From contig JADYZP010000060.1 of the NCBI GenBank assembly GCA_020853025.1, forward strand, positions 17,454 through 81,453: a stretch of DNA of 64,000 bases, given 5' to 3'. The translations under genes and the position numbers were made by a program. A model generated the notes under the pieces. The model made no database searches, had not been told where the DNA came from, and was given only the letters and a program-made list of their open reading frames with translations. Below, piece by piece: positions 9,167 through 17,728 of the stretch; the first letter of the stretch is position 1; each line of letters begins with the position of its first letter. The DNA comes from Burkholderiales bacterium (GTDB lineage Bacteria > Pseudomonadota > Gammaproteobacteria > Burkholderiales > Casimicrobiaceae).

Positions 9167-10285
9167 ATGACCGCCGCGGCACTCGCCGTCACCGAAGCCG
9201 CCGACGGACACACGGTACTCGCGCTGTCGGGCCGGCTCGATGCCGACACGATTCCCGAAGTCTGGAGGCAGGCGCTTCAGGTGGTGCGCGGCTCCGGCGG
9301 CAAATCGGTGGTCGTCGACGCCGCCGGCATCGACTATTGCGATGGTGCGGGCATCGCGCTGCTCGTCGATCTGCTCCGCCAGCCGAGGCAGACGCCGATA
9401 GCGGTCGAGAACCTGAAGCCGGCCTTCGCCGACCTTTTGCGCCAGTTCGACCCGCAAGTCCTCGCCCACGACCAGGATCCCGAGCAGCCGCGGCGCCCGG
9501 CGATCGAGGAACTGGGCCACAACGCCGCGATCATGTTGCGCGATATGCGCACGCAGGTGGAGTTCCTCGGACACAGCACGTCGGCGCTGTTCTCCGCCAT
9601 CCGGCATCCATCGACAATCCGCTGGCGCGACGTCGGCGTGGTCTGCGAACGCGCCGGTGCCGACGCGCTGCCCATCGTCGCGCTGATCTCGTTTCTGCTG
9701 GGTCTCATCCTCGCGTTCCAGTCGGCGATTCCAATGCGGAAGTTCGGTGCCGAGATTTTCGTCGCCGACCTGATCGGACTGGCGATGGTGCGCGAACTGG
9801 GTGCGCTGATGACGGCGATTCTGCTGGCCGGACGCTCCGGCGCCGCATTCGCCGCCGAGATCGGCACCATGCGCGTCAACCAGGAAATCGATGCATTGAC
9901 CACCATGGGCCTGGATCCGGTTCGCTTTCTGGTGACCACACGCGTCATTGCCGCCGTGCTGATGACGCCGCTGCTGACTCTGTTCGCGGTCCTGGTCGGA
10001 TTGCTGGGTGGGGCGCTGACCATGCGGTCCTTCGGAATTCCCTTCATCACCTTTCTGCACGAGGTCGAGAGCATCGTCACCTTCCAGGACTTCATGGCCG
10101 GGTGGGTGAAGTCCTTCGTCTTCGCGCTGCTGATCGCCGGCATCGGCTGCCTGCGCGGACTGCAGACCGGCGCGGGGGCGTCCGCGGTGGGCGATGCCGC
10201 TACGCGCGCCGTCGTCTCGGGGCTCGTGCTCATCGTGATCGTCGACGGTGTCTTCGCCGTCCTTTATTTCATTCTCAATATCTGA
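9167..10285 (+). CDS. mlaE: MlaE-type lipid transport permease with fused N-terminal STAS domain
   Basis: A 372-residue protein. Residues about 5-95 form a STAS domain (VLALSGRLDADTIPEVW, VVVDAAGIDYCDGAGIALL), corresponding to MlaB; from about residue 125 on is the MlaE permease with FLGHSTSALFSAIRHP, ELGALMTAILLAGRSGAAFA and EIDALTTMGLDPVRFLV. MlaE, with MlaF and MlaD, moves phospholipids between the inner and outer membranes. In E. coli the STAS regulator is a separate gene; here it is the N-terminus of the permease. The ATG at 9167 is chosen because the frame further upstream has no homology. mlaF follows after 129 bases that hold a repeat. Confidence 0.92.
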   Translation: MTAAALAVTEAADGHTVLALSGRLDADTIPEVWRQALQVVRGSGGKSVVVDAAGIDYCDGAGIALLVDLLRQPRQTPIAVENLKPAFADLLRQFDPQVLAHDQDPEQPRRPAIEELGHNAAIMLRDMRTQVEFLGHSTSALFSAIRHPSTIRWRDVGVVCERAGADALPIVALISFLLGLILAFQSAIPMRKFGAEIFVADLIGLAMVRELGALMTAILLAGRSGAAFAAEIGTMRVNQEIDALTTMGLDPVRFLVTTRVIAAVLMTPLLTLFAVLVGLLGGALTMRSFGIPFITFLHEVESIVTFQDFMAGWVKSFVFALLIAGIGCLRGLQTGAGASAVGDAATRAVVSGLVLIVIVDGVFAVLYFILNI

Positions 10286-10310
10286 TGAACGCCTCGCACG
10301 CATTCGGACT

Positions 10311-10366
10311 GTGCGACAGGCTTCAGCCTGACGCGATGCCGCGCAAGGCTGAAGCCTTGCCTGCAG
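10311..10366 (+). repeat. Two-hairpin intergenic palindrome, copy A
   Basis: Between mlaE and mlaF. AGGCTTCAGCCT (10318-10329) and AGGCTGAAGCCT (10347-10358) are exact reverse complements, and the second arm also forms its own hairpin GCAAGGCT-GA-AGCCTTGC. A related unit, reversed, lies at 14484-14533 between the RND and outer-membrane efflux genes, sharing the phased core around CGCGCAAGGCTG. This looks like a REP/BIME-style dispersed element. Confidence 0.7.
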
Positions 10367-10414
10367 GGGTATTTCGCGCGTCTCGGGTGGCACGCCGCAC
10401 CAAGGGCCACTGAA

Positions 10415-11179
10415 ATGGAACCCGCCGACACCATCATCCGCGTGCAGGACCTGACGGCGGGCTACGACGGTAAAGCGATCCTCGAGCACGTCTCCTTCGA
10501 CGTGCATCGCGGCGAGGTGTTCGTGATCCTGGGAGGGTCGGGCTGCGGCAAGAGCACGCTGTTGAAGCACATGATCGGACTCTATCCGCCGATATCCGGG
10601 CAGGTGCTGATCGACGGCGCCGACATCGTGACCGCCGACGGCGATGCGCGCGATGCAATCCTGCGCCGCTTCGGCGTCACGTACCAGTCGGGTGCCTTGT
10701 TCGGTTCGATGACGCTGCTGGAAAACGTCCGACTGCCACTCGAGGCATTCACGCAACTCGACCTCGAGCAGATGGACCTGCTGGCGCGGATGAAACTCGA
10801 CCTGGTCGGTCTTGTCCAGTTCACCGGGCACCTGCCGGCGGAGATTTCAGGCGGTATGCAAAAGCGTGCGGCCATCGCGCGCGCAATGGCGCTCGATCCC
10901 CGGATCCTGTTCCTCGACGAACCGTCGGCGGGTCTCGATCCCATCACGTCGGCCGAACTCGACGCGCTGATTCTCCGGCTGGCGGGCAGCCTCGGCGTCA
11001 CCTTCGTCATCGTCACGCACGAACTCGCCAGCATCTATGCGATTGCCGATCGTGTCATCATGCTCGACAAGCGCGTCAAGGGCATCATCGCCGACGGTGA
11101 TCCGCGGCGATTGCGCGACGAAAGCACCGATCCCTACGTGCGCCAATTCTTCAACCGTGAAGCCGAACTTGCCGCCTGA
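10415..11179 (+). CDS. mlaF: MlaF-type ABC ATPase
   Basis: A 254-residue ATPase of the lipid-transport MlaF/Ttg2A family. Walker A is GGSGCGKSTLLKHMIG near residue 40, the signature EISGGMQKRAAIARAMALD near residue 143, Walker B ILFLDEPSAGLDP near residue 165, and the switch histidine is in VIVTHELAS. The GGMQKR form of the signature is specific to this family. It energises the MlaE permease encoded just upstream; mlaD follows after 120 bases that carry an unrelated palindromic repeat. Confidence 0.94.
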   Translation: MEPADTIIRVQDLTAGYDGKAILEHVSFDVHRGEVFVILGGSGCGKSTLLKHMIGLYPPISGQVLIDGADIVTADGDARDAILRRFGVTYQSGALFGSMTLLENVRLPLEAFTQLDLEQMDLLARMKLDLVGLVQFTGHLPAEISGGMQKRAAIARAMALDPRILFLDEPSAGLDPITSAELDALILRLAGSLGVTFVIVTHELASIYAIADRVIMLDKRVKGIIADGDPRRLRDESTDPYVRQFFNREAELAA

Positions 11180-11229
11180 GCCTGATATGCGCGCAGCGCC
11201 GCCGCTGGGCGTCCTAACTCGCGCCGCCG

Positions 11230-11290
11230 GGCCGCCCCAAGGCGCGTGCCCCCCAGTGGGGGGAGGGCGCGAAGCGCCTTCGGGGGGCGT
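11230..11290 (+). repeat. GC-rich palindromic repeat of the type common in Burkholderiales
   Basis: In the mlaF-mlaD gap. A perfect CCCCCC-AGT-GGGGGG hairpin (11249-11263) is followed by GGCGC-GAA-GCGCC (11266-11278) and a trailing GGGGGG run. This GCGCGAAGCGCCTTCGGGGG pattern is familiar from many Burkholderiales intergenic regions (established knowledge, from memory). Lying inside an operon it may modulate translation or transcript stability. Confidence 0.65.
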
Positions 11291-11299
11291 CCTCCTGCG

Positions 11300-12361
11300 A
11301 TGAGCCAAAAGGCCAACTACTTCAAGCTCGGCTTGTTCGTGATCGGCGCGCTGGTGGCCGGTGTCCTGGTGCTCGGAATCATCGGCACCGGACGCTTTTT
11401 CGAGCGACGCGTGGTCATCGAGACGTACTTCAAGGAGTCGGTGCAGGGACTCGACGTCGGTTCCAAGCTCAAGCTGCGCGGCGTGGTGATCGGCGATGTG
11501 ACCAAGATCAGCTTCACCTACGTCTACTACCAGCTCGACCTGCCGATCACCGAGCGTGAACGCTTCGTGCTCGTCGAGGCGCAACTGGAACCGCGTCTGG
11601 TCGGCGGTCGCGCCGCGGCCGGGGACTGGTCGAGCGCCGATATCGTCGCGCAGGAAGTCGAGAAGGGGCTGCGGCTGCGGCTGGCGCCGCAAGGTATCAC
11701 CGGCACCAGCTATCTCGAACTGGATTACTTCGACCCGCCGCCGCCGGTGCTGCCGATCAGCTGGACGCCGCGCAATCCCTACATCCCCAGCACGCCGTCG
11801 ACGGTGACCGCCATCGTCAACGCGGCACAGGACATCCTGGAACGTTTGAGTCGCGTCGACCTCGAGAAGACGATGGACAACGTGAACCGGCTGCTGGTCA
11901 CGACCAACGAACGCGTTGCCGCCATCGACACCAAGACGCTCACCGAGCGTGCCGGGCGCACGCTCGGCAAGCTCGACGCGACCCTCGATGGCATCCAGGC
12001 GAAGAAAATATCCGATGAGGCGACGGCGCTGCTGGCCGAGATGCGACAAACCAACGCCGAATTGAAGAGGACACTCGCCAATCCGGCGCTGCAGAAGATT
12101 TCGGAGGACGCTGCCGCGACGATGGCCACAGTCAGGGGACTGGTCTCGGATCCGAAGCTTGCGAAAACGGTGGCGAGCCTCGAGCGCATCACCGGCCGCT
12201 TCGACCGGCTGTTCGGCTCGACCGACACCGATCTTGCGACGACGTTCGAGAACCTGCGCGCGATCACCGACAACCTGCGCGACCTGACCGAGGAGACCAA
12301 GCGGTATCCGGCCGGCTTCTTCTTCGGCGCGCCGCCCGCCCCGCTGGAGCGCAAACCATGA
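11300..12361 (+). CDS. mlaD: MCE-domain protein (MlaD family)
   Basis: A 353-residue inner-membrane-anchored protein: short cytoplasmic start, one transmembrane helix (LGLFVIGALVAGVLVLGI, residues about 9-27), then the MCE domain (ETYFKESVQGLDVGSKLKLR, GVVIGDVTKI, and GITGTSYLELDYF), then a long helical region (residues about 180-340) that probably forms the needle or extended channel. It is longer than E. coli MlaD (about 180 residues), resembling the PqiB/YebT-like or long MlaD types. The start ATG at 11300 directly precedes the hydrophobic segment. The stop overlaps the lipoprotein gene by four bases. Confidence 0.9.
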   Translation: MSQKANYFKLGLFVIGALVAGVLVLGIIGTGRFFERRVVIETYFKESVQGLDVGSKLKLRGVVIGDVTKISFTYVYYQLDLPITERERFVLVEAQLEPRLVGGRAAAGDWSSADIVAQEVEKGLRLRLAPQGITGTSYLELDYFDPPPPVLPISWTPRNPYIPSTPSTVTAIVNAAQDILERLSRVDLEKTMDNVNRLLVTTNERVAAIDTKTLTERAGRTLGKLDATLDGIQAKKISDEATALLAEMRQTNAELKRTLANPALQKISEDAAATMATVRGLVSDPKLAKTVASLERITGRFDRLFGSTDTDLATTFENLRAITDNLRDLTEETKRYPAGFFFGAPPAPLERKP

Positions 12362-12990
12362 TGGCAACGCGACGTGACTGGATGCGGCGCACGCTCGCCG
12401 CGATGGCGATGGGCGCGCTGGTGGCGTTGGGAGGCTGCAGCCTGACGCGTCCCGCACCGGTGAAGGAGACCTTCGTGCTCGAGCCCCCGTTGCCGGCCGC
12501 GACCGCCCGGTCGCAGAAGGGCGTGCTGCGCGTGGGTACGGTGACCGTCGGTGCGCCGTTTCGCGGCCGCAGCTTCGTTTTCCGCGAGACGGATCTGCGC
12601 TACGAGACCGACTACTACCACGAGTTCCTGGTCGCGCCCGCGGCGAACATCGCCGACGCGACGGTGCGCGCGCTGGCGGCGGCGAAGGTGTTTGCGTCGG
12701 TCGTGCCCGCGAGCGTGATCGCGGAACCCGACTGGGTGCTCGAAGGCTTCGTCGATGCGTTATACGGCGATGCGCGCGATGCGGGCAAGCCCGCCGCCGT
12801 GCTGTCGATCACCTGGTACCTTCGCCGCGGGGACAACGATGCAGGGGTTCCGGTCTGGTCGAAGAAGTACGAGCGGCGCGTGCCCTTCGCCGCCGGAAGC
12901 ACGAACGCCTACGCGACGGCGTTGAACGACGCACTCGGCGACATCCTGGCCGAACTCGCGCGTGACCTGGAAGGCCTGAAGCTGCCGTAG
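12358..12990 (+). CDS. ABC-type transport auxiliary lipoprotein (PqiC-like)
   Basis: A 210-residue lipoprotein of the ABC_trans_aux family. The signal peptide ends in the lipobox ALGGC; the mature part has VLRVGTVTVGAPFRGRSFVFR and YETDYYHEFLVAPAANIADAT, typical of PqiC-like subunits that sit in the outer membrane and receive lipid from MCE assemblies. It overlaps mlaD by four bases (ATGA), so it belongs to the same operon and takes the place where E. coli has mlaC. The next gene converges, eleven bases away. Confidence 0.88.
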   Translation: MMATRRDWMRRTLAAMAMGALVALGGCSLTRPAPVKETFVLEPPLPAATARSQKGVLRVGTVTVGAPFRGRSFVFRETDLRYETDYYHEFLVAPAANIADATVRALAAAKVFASVVPASVIAEPDWVLEGFVDALYGDARDAGKPAAVLSITWYLRRGDNDAGVPVWSKKYERRVPFAAGSTNAYATALNDALGDILAELARDLEGLKLP

Positions 12991-13001
12991 CCGCGGCGCG
13001 T

Positions 13002-14471
13002 TCAGAACAGCGGCTGTACTCGCGTCCGCTCACCGAGCGGCGCCGTCTTCCCGGCTCCTGTAAGCGAGTCCGCCAGGTCGATCCAGCCGCCGCCCATCGA
13101 CTTGTAGACGTTGACGATCTGCGTGTACTGGTCGGCGTAGGTGCGCACTGCGGCGAGCTCGGCGGAGAACAGTTCGTTTTCCGCGTACAGCGTCTCGATG
13201 TAGCCGGCGTAGCCGTTGTTGAAGCGCACGCGCGACAGCCGCGCATACTCGCGCAGAGCCTTCACGCGCTGCAGTTGCGCGGCGGCCTCGTCGCGTTTTT
13301 TCACCGAGCCCATCAACGCGTCGTTGGTCTCGCGGAAGGCGTTGAACACCGTCTGCTGGTAGAGCGCCAGCGCCTGCGCCGATCCCGCCTCGGCCGCCTG
13401 CACCTGGCCCGCGATCGAGCCGGCGGTGAACAGTGGACCGGCAAGGCCGGCGGCGATCGTCCACGCGACAGCCGGCCCGCTCAGGAAGTTGGAAAACGCG
13501 GCACTCACCGAACCGTAGGATCCGGTGAGGTTGAACTGCGGGTAGTACAGCGCGCGGGCGGCGCCGATGTCCGCGTTGGCGGCGATCATCGTCTGTTCGG
13601 CCTGCAGGATATCGGGCCGCCGTTCGAGCAGCGAAGAGGGCAGGCCCAACGGGATCGCCGGAATCGCGAGCTCGCCGATCGCCTTGCCGCGTGGCACCGG
13701 ATACGGATTGCGTCCCTGCAAGAGCGCGATCAGGTTCTCCTGTGCAGCGATCTGTTGCTCGATCTGCGGGATGGCCGCCAGCGCCTGCTGGTACTGCGAC
13801 TGGACCTGCGCCAATTCGAGCTTGGAGACGACGCCGCCCTTGTGCCGCAGCTCGAAGATCCGCAGCGTGTCGGCGTTGTTGCGCGCCGTCTGGCGCGAGA
13901 TCGCGAGCTGCTCATCGAGCGCGCGCAGCCCGATGTACGTCGCCGCCATGCTGGTCACCACCGATAGCACGACGCCGCGCCGGCCCTGCTCGGTTGCATA
14001 CACCTGCGCCTGTGCGGCCTCGGTCTGCCGGCGCACGCGCCCGAAGAGGTCGAGCTGCCAGCCGGCGCCGAGCGCGCCGTTGTAGAGGTTGAAGTAGGGA
14101 TCCGCGCCCGGCGGCAGCGGCGACACACCGACCGCGGAGCTGCGGTTGCGGCTGGCGTCGAGGTTGAAGCTGGCCTGCGGATAGAACTGCGCGCGCGTCG
14201 TGACAAGCGCGCCGATGAAGCCATCGACGCGCGCTGCGGCGATGACCAGGTCACGGTTGTCTTTCAGAGCCGAGTCGATGAGGTCGGTCAGCACCGGATC
14301 GCCGAACTGCTCCCACCAGCGCGTGTTGGCGACGTCAGCCGCCTGCGCATAGTCGATGCGCCACGCCTGCGGCGCCGCGACCTGCGGCTTCACGTAATCG
14401 GGACCCACCGTACAGGCGCCGGCGAGCATTGCCAGGAAAGTGGCGAGCAATGTCCGCCGCCCGCGACGCAT
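13002..14471 (-). CDS. Outer-membrane efflux lipoprotein (OprM/NodT family)
   Basis: A 489-residue outer-membrane channel of the RND efflux complex. It begins with a lipoprotein signal (LLATFLAMLAGAC then TVGPDYVKP), the standard opening of the NodT/OprM family, and has two TolC-like repeats (LIDSALKDNRDLVIAAARVD in the first half; LLERRPDILQAEQTMIAANA in the second). The ATG at 14471 gives the usual length; an upstream extension would run through a palindromic repeat. It is the last gene of the adaptor-pump-channel operon. Confidence 0.92.
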   Translation of the reverse strand: MRRGRRTLLATFLAMLAGACTVGPDYVKPQVAAPQAWRIDYAQAADVANTRWWEQFGDPVLTDLIDSALKDNRDLVIAAARVDGFIGALVTTRAQFYPQASFNLDASRNRSSAVGVSPLPPGADPYFNLYNGALGAGWQLDLFGRVRRQTEAAQAQVYATEQGRRGVVLSVVTSMAATYIGLRALDEQLAISRQTARNNADTLRIFELRHKGGVVSKLELAQVQSQYQQALAAIPQIEQQIAAQENLIALLQGRNPYPVPRGKAIGELAIPAIPLGLPSSLLERRPDILQAEQTMIAANADIGAARALYYPQFNLTGSYGSVSAAFSNFLSGPAVAWTIAAGLAGPLFTAGSIAGQVQAAEAGSAQALALYQQTVFNAFRETNDALMGSVKKRDEAAAQLQRVKALREYARLSRVRFNNGYAGYIETLYAENELFSAELAAVRTYADQYTQIVNVYKSMGGGWIDLADSLTGAGKTAPLGERTRVQPLF

Positions 14472-14483
14472 CAAGCATCGTTG

Positions 14484-14533
14484 CGGGCAAGGCTGCAGCC
14501 TTGCGCGACGCCGCATCCGGCTGCAACCGGACC
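14484..14533 (-). repeat. Two-hairpin intergenic palindrome, copy B
   Basis: In the 100-bp gap between the RND pump and the outer-membrane channel genes. The core GCAAGGCTGCAGCCTTGC (14487-14504) is a perfect 18-bp palindrome; a second weaker hairpin is CCGGCTGCAACCGG (14517-14530). Read on the minus strand it aligns with copy A at 10311-10366, including the spacing of the two hairpins. Confidence 0.7.
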
Positions 14534-14571
14534 CACATGCGGTGGAGGGATCGGCACCGATTCGCTTCATT

Positions 14572-17500
14572 TCAGTGCCCGTCGCGCACCGCACCCGCGG
14601 CGGCTGCGGCCGGCTTGCGGCCGGCGACACGCTGCGACAGCGATTCCAGCAGGAAGAAGAACAGCGGCGCGAACACGACAGCGACGAGCATCGACGCCAG
14701 GATGCCGCCGATCACGCCCGTACCGATCGCGCGCAGGCTGTTGGCGCCGGCACCGGTCGCGATGGCCAGCGGCACGCAGCCGAAGCCGAAGGCGAGCGAC
14801 GTCATGACGATCGCGCGCAGCCGCGCGCTTGCTGCCGCCAGCGCGGCGTCGTGGGCGGACATGCCCTCGCGCACGTGCTCGATCGCGACTTCGCAGATGA
14901 GGATCGCGTTCTTCGCGGACAACCCGACCAGCGTGACCAGTCCGACCTGGAAGTAGACGTCGTTCTCGAGGCCGACCAGCCAGGTCAGGGCTAACGCACC
15001 GAGGATGGAAATGGGCACCGTCAGCACGACGGCGATCGGCAGCGTCCATTTCTCGAACTGCGCGGCAAGCAGCAGGAAAACGAGAACCAGGCCGAAGACG
15101 AACGCCGACGTCGACGTGCTGCCGGACTCCTTCTCCTGCAGCGCCTGACCGGCCCAGGCGAAGGAAAAATCACCGGGCAGTTCGCGTGCAACCTCCTCCA
15201 TCGCGTTCAGCGCCTGTCCGGAACTGTAGCCCGGCGCCTGATTGCCGGTGATCTTGACCGCGGGAAAGCCGTTGAAGCGGGTGACCAGCTTCGGTGACGC
15301 CACGTAGCGGGTCGTGATCAGCGCCGACAGCGGCACGTTGGCGCCGCTCTTCGAACGTACGTAGACGCGGTCGAAATCGGACGGGCTCATCCGGTAGTTC
15401 GCATCGGCCTGCAGGATCACCCACCAGACGCGCGAAAATTGCGCGAACTGCCCGGCGATCTGCGAGCCGAAGAACGTCTGCATGGTCTGGAAGGCGTCGG
15501 CCACCGTCACACCGAGCACCTCGGCCTTGTTGCGGTCGAGGTCGACAAAGAGCTGCTGGGTGGCCGCGCGGTACGTGGTCGACACGCCTTGCAGCTCGGG
15601 CCGCTGCCGAGCCTTGGCGATGAACTGTTCGACGGCGGCGCCGGTGGCGCGCGCGTCGCCGGCGCCGCGGTTTTGCAGGTAGAACTCGAAGCCGCCGGTC
15701 GTGCCCATGCCCGGAATCGATGGCGGATTGAGCGCGAAGACGAAGGCGTCGTTGATCTGCGCGAACTGTGCGTTCAGCCGCTTCAGCGTCGCGAACGACG
15801 ACAGCGACGGATCGCTGCGCTCGCCGAAGGGCTTGAGCGAGGCGAAGATGACCCCGGCGTTATTCTGGATCTGGCCGTCGATCAGACTGTAGCCGGCGAC
15901 GGAAGCAACGTCGGAGACGGCGGGATCCGCCGAGGCAATCTGCTGCGCGCGCGCGGTGATCGCGGCGGCGATCTCGAGATTCGCGGTGTCCGGCGCGACG
16001 ATGGCAGCGAAGAAGTAACCCTGGTCCTCGTCGGGAACGAAGCTCGACGGCAGGACGCGGAACATGTAGACGATGCCGACGATGATGCAGCCGAATACGA
16101 TCAGCGCAATCGGCCAAGCCTTCAGCGTGCGCGCGACGGCGCCGACGTAGCCGCGGCGCAGCCGCTCGAAGCCATTCTCGAACCAGCGGAAGAATCCGCG
16201 CTTCTCGCCGTGGTGCGCGCGGATGATGATCGCGGCGAGTGCCGGCGACAGCGTCAGCGCCATGACGCCCGAAATCACCATCGAAATCGCGATGGTGACG
16301 GCGAACTGCTGGTAGAGCTTGCCGGTGACGCCGCCGAGGAAGGCCACCGGCAGAAAGACCGCGACCAGCACCAGCACGATCGAGATCAGCGCGCTGGCGA
16401 TCTGCGTCATCGTCGCCTTCGCGGCCTCGAGCGCCGACATGCCCTTGTCCGCCATGTTGGTCTCGACGCCCTCGACGACGATGATCGCATCGTCGACGAC
16501 CAGGCCGATCGCGAGGATCAGGCCGAACATCGTCAGCATGTTGACCGAGAAGCCGAGCAGGTGCATGCCGACGAAGGTGCCGATGATCGACACCGGGACC
16601 GCGAGGATCGGGATGATCGTCGCCCGCAGCGACTGCAGGAACACGAACACCACCAGCACGACCAGCGCCACCGCTTCGAAGAAGGTGTGGATCACCTTCT
16701 CGATCGACGTCAGCGTGAAGAGGCTGGTGTCGAGCGCGATCCGGTAGTCGAGCCCGGTGGGAAACTGCTGCTTCAACTCGGCCAGACGCTTGCGCACCGC
16801 GTTGGCGGTCGCCACGGCGTTGGCACCCGGCTGCTGGTAGATCGCGATCGTCGTCGACAGCTTGCCGTTCATCCGGCTGGCGATCGAGTAATCGCGCTTC
16901 TCGAGTTCGACGCGCGCGATGTCGCGCAGCAGGACCATCGCCGTGCCTTCTTTCGCGGCGCGGACGATGATTTCCTCGAATTCCTCCGGTTTGGTCAGCA
17001 GCCCCTGCGCGGTGATGACGAAGGTCTGCCGGGTGCCGGGCACCGAAGGCTGGCCACCGATCTGGCCGATGCCGAAGGTCTGGTTCTGGCTTTGGATCGC
17101 CGCCGTCACCTCACCCACGGTGATGCCGAGCTGCGCCATGCGGTCCGGCTGCAGCCACACGCGCATCGCGATGTCGGGCAGACCGAGCACCGACGCGCGG
17201 TTGGCGCCCGGAACGCGCTTCAGCTCGTCCAGCACGTACAGGTTCGTGTAGTTGTCGATGTAGGTGCCGGTATAGCGGTCGTCCGGCGAGAAGACCGACA
17301 GCACCATCATGATCCCGGACGACTGCTTGTCGACGGTCACACCCTGCTGCACGACGGTCTGCGGCAGCAGCGAAGTCGCCTGGCCCACGCGGTTCTGGAC
17401 GTTGACCTGATTGATGTCCGGGTCGCTGCCCGGCTTGAAGACGACGTTGATCGAGACGTTGCCCGACGACGAACTGGTCGACTGGAAGTACAGCAGGTTG

Positions 17501-17721
17501 TCGATGCCGTTGATCTGCGCTTCGATCGGTGCGGCGACCTGGTTGGCGATCACCTCGGCGGTGGCGCCCGGATAGGCAGCCGACACGCTGACCTGCGGTG
17601 GCGCCATTTCCGGGTATTGCTCGACCGGTGCGACCGACATCGCGACCGCGCCGGCGAGCACGAACAGGATCGAGATGACCGACGACAGGATCGGCCGGTC
17701 GATGAAGAAGTGCGTGAACAT
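14572..17721 (-). CDS. RND efflux pump inner-membrane subunit (AcrB/MexB, HAE1 family)
   Basis: A 1049-residue proton-driven multidrug exporter, full length for the family. It opens with FFIDRPILSSVISILFVLAG, and has the paired proton-relay aspartates in GLVVDDAIIVVEGVE (transmembrane helix 4) and the matching lysine in LSAKNAILICE (helix 10). QPGANA-type porter-domain motifs (YQQPGANAVATANAV) are present. It follows the adaptor gene by seven bases and precedes the channel gene. Substrates are probably hydrophobic drugs, dyes or solvents, by family. Confidence 0.95.
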   Translation of the reverse strand: MFTHFFIDRPILSSVISILFVLAGAVAMSVAPVEQYPEMAPPQVSVSAAYPGATAEVIANQVAAPIEAQINGIDNLLYFQSTSSSSGNVSINVVFKPGSDPDINQVNVQNRVGQATSLLPQTVVQQGVTVDKQSSGIMMVLSVFSPDDRYTGTYIDNYTNLYVLDELKRVPGANRASVLGLPDIAMRVWLQPDRMAQLGITVGEVTAAIQSQNQTFGIGQIGGQPSVPGTRQTFVITAQGLLTKPEEFEEIIVRAAKEGTAMVLLRDIARVELEKRDYSIASRMNGKLSTTIAIYQQPGANAVATANAVRKRLAELKQQFPTGLDYRIALDTSLFTLTSIEKVIHTFFEAVALVVLVVFVFLQSLRATIIPILAVPVSIIGTFVGMHLLGFSVNMLTMFGLILAIGLVVDDAIIVVEGVETNMADKGMSALEAAKATMTQIASALISIVLVLVAVFLPVAFLGGVTGKLYQQFAVTIAISMVISGVMALTLSPALAAIIIRAHHGEKRGFFRWFENGFERLRRGYVGAVARTLKAWPIALIVFGCIIVGIVYMFRVLPSSFVPDEDQGYFFAAIVAPDTANLEIAAAITARAQQIASADPAVSDVASVAGYSLIDGQIQNNAGVIFASLKPFGERSDPSLSSFATLKRLNAQFAQINDAFVFALNPPSIPGMGTTGGFEFYLQNRGAGDARATGAAVEQFIAKARQRPELQGVSTTYRAATQQLFVDLDRNKAEVLGVTVADAFQTMQTFFGSQIAGQFAQFSRVWWVILQADANYRMSPSDFDRVYVRSKSGANVPLSALITTRYVASPKLVTRFNGFPAVKITGNQAPGYSSGQALNAMEEVARELPGDFSFAWAGQALQEKESGSTSTSAFVFGLVLVFLLLAAQFEKWTLPIAVVLTVPISILGALALTWLVGLENDVYFQVGLVTLVGLSAKNAILICEVAIEHVREGMSAHDAALAAASARLRAIVMTSLAFGFGCVPLAIATGAGANSLRAIGTGVIGGILASMLVAVVFAPLFFFLLESLSQRVAGRKPAAAAAGAVRDGH

Positions 17722-17728
17722 GCGGCGG

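Noticed and set aside
9083..10831. Minus-strand open frame opposite mlaE and mlaF
   Set aside because: Antisense shadow of two genes with complete family motifs.
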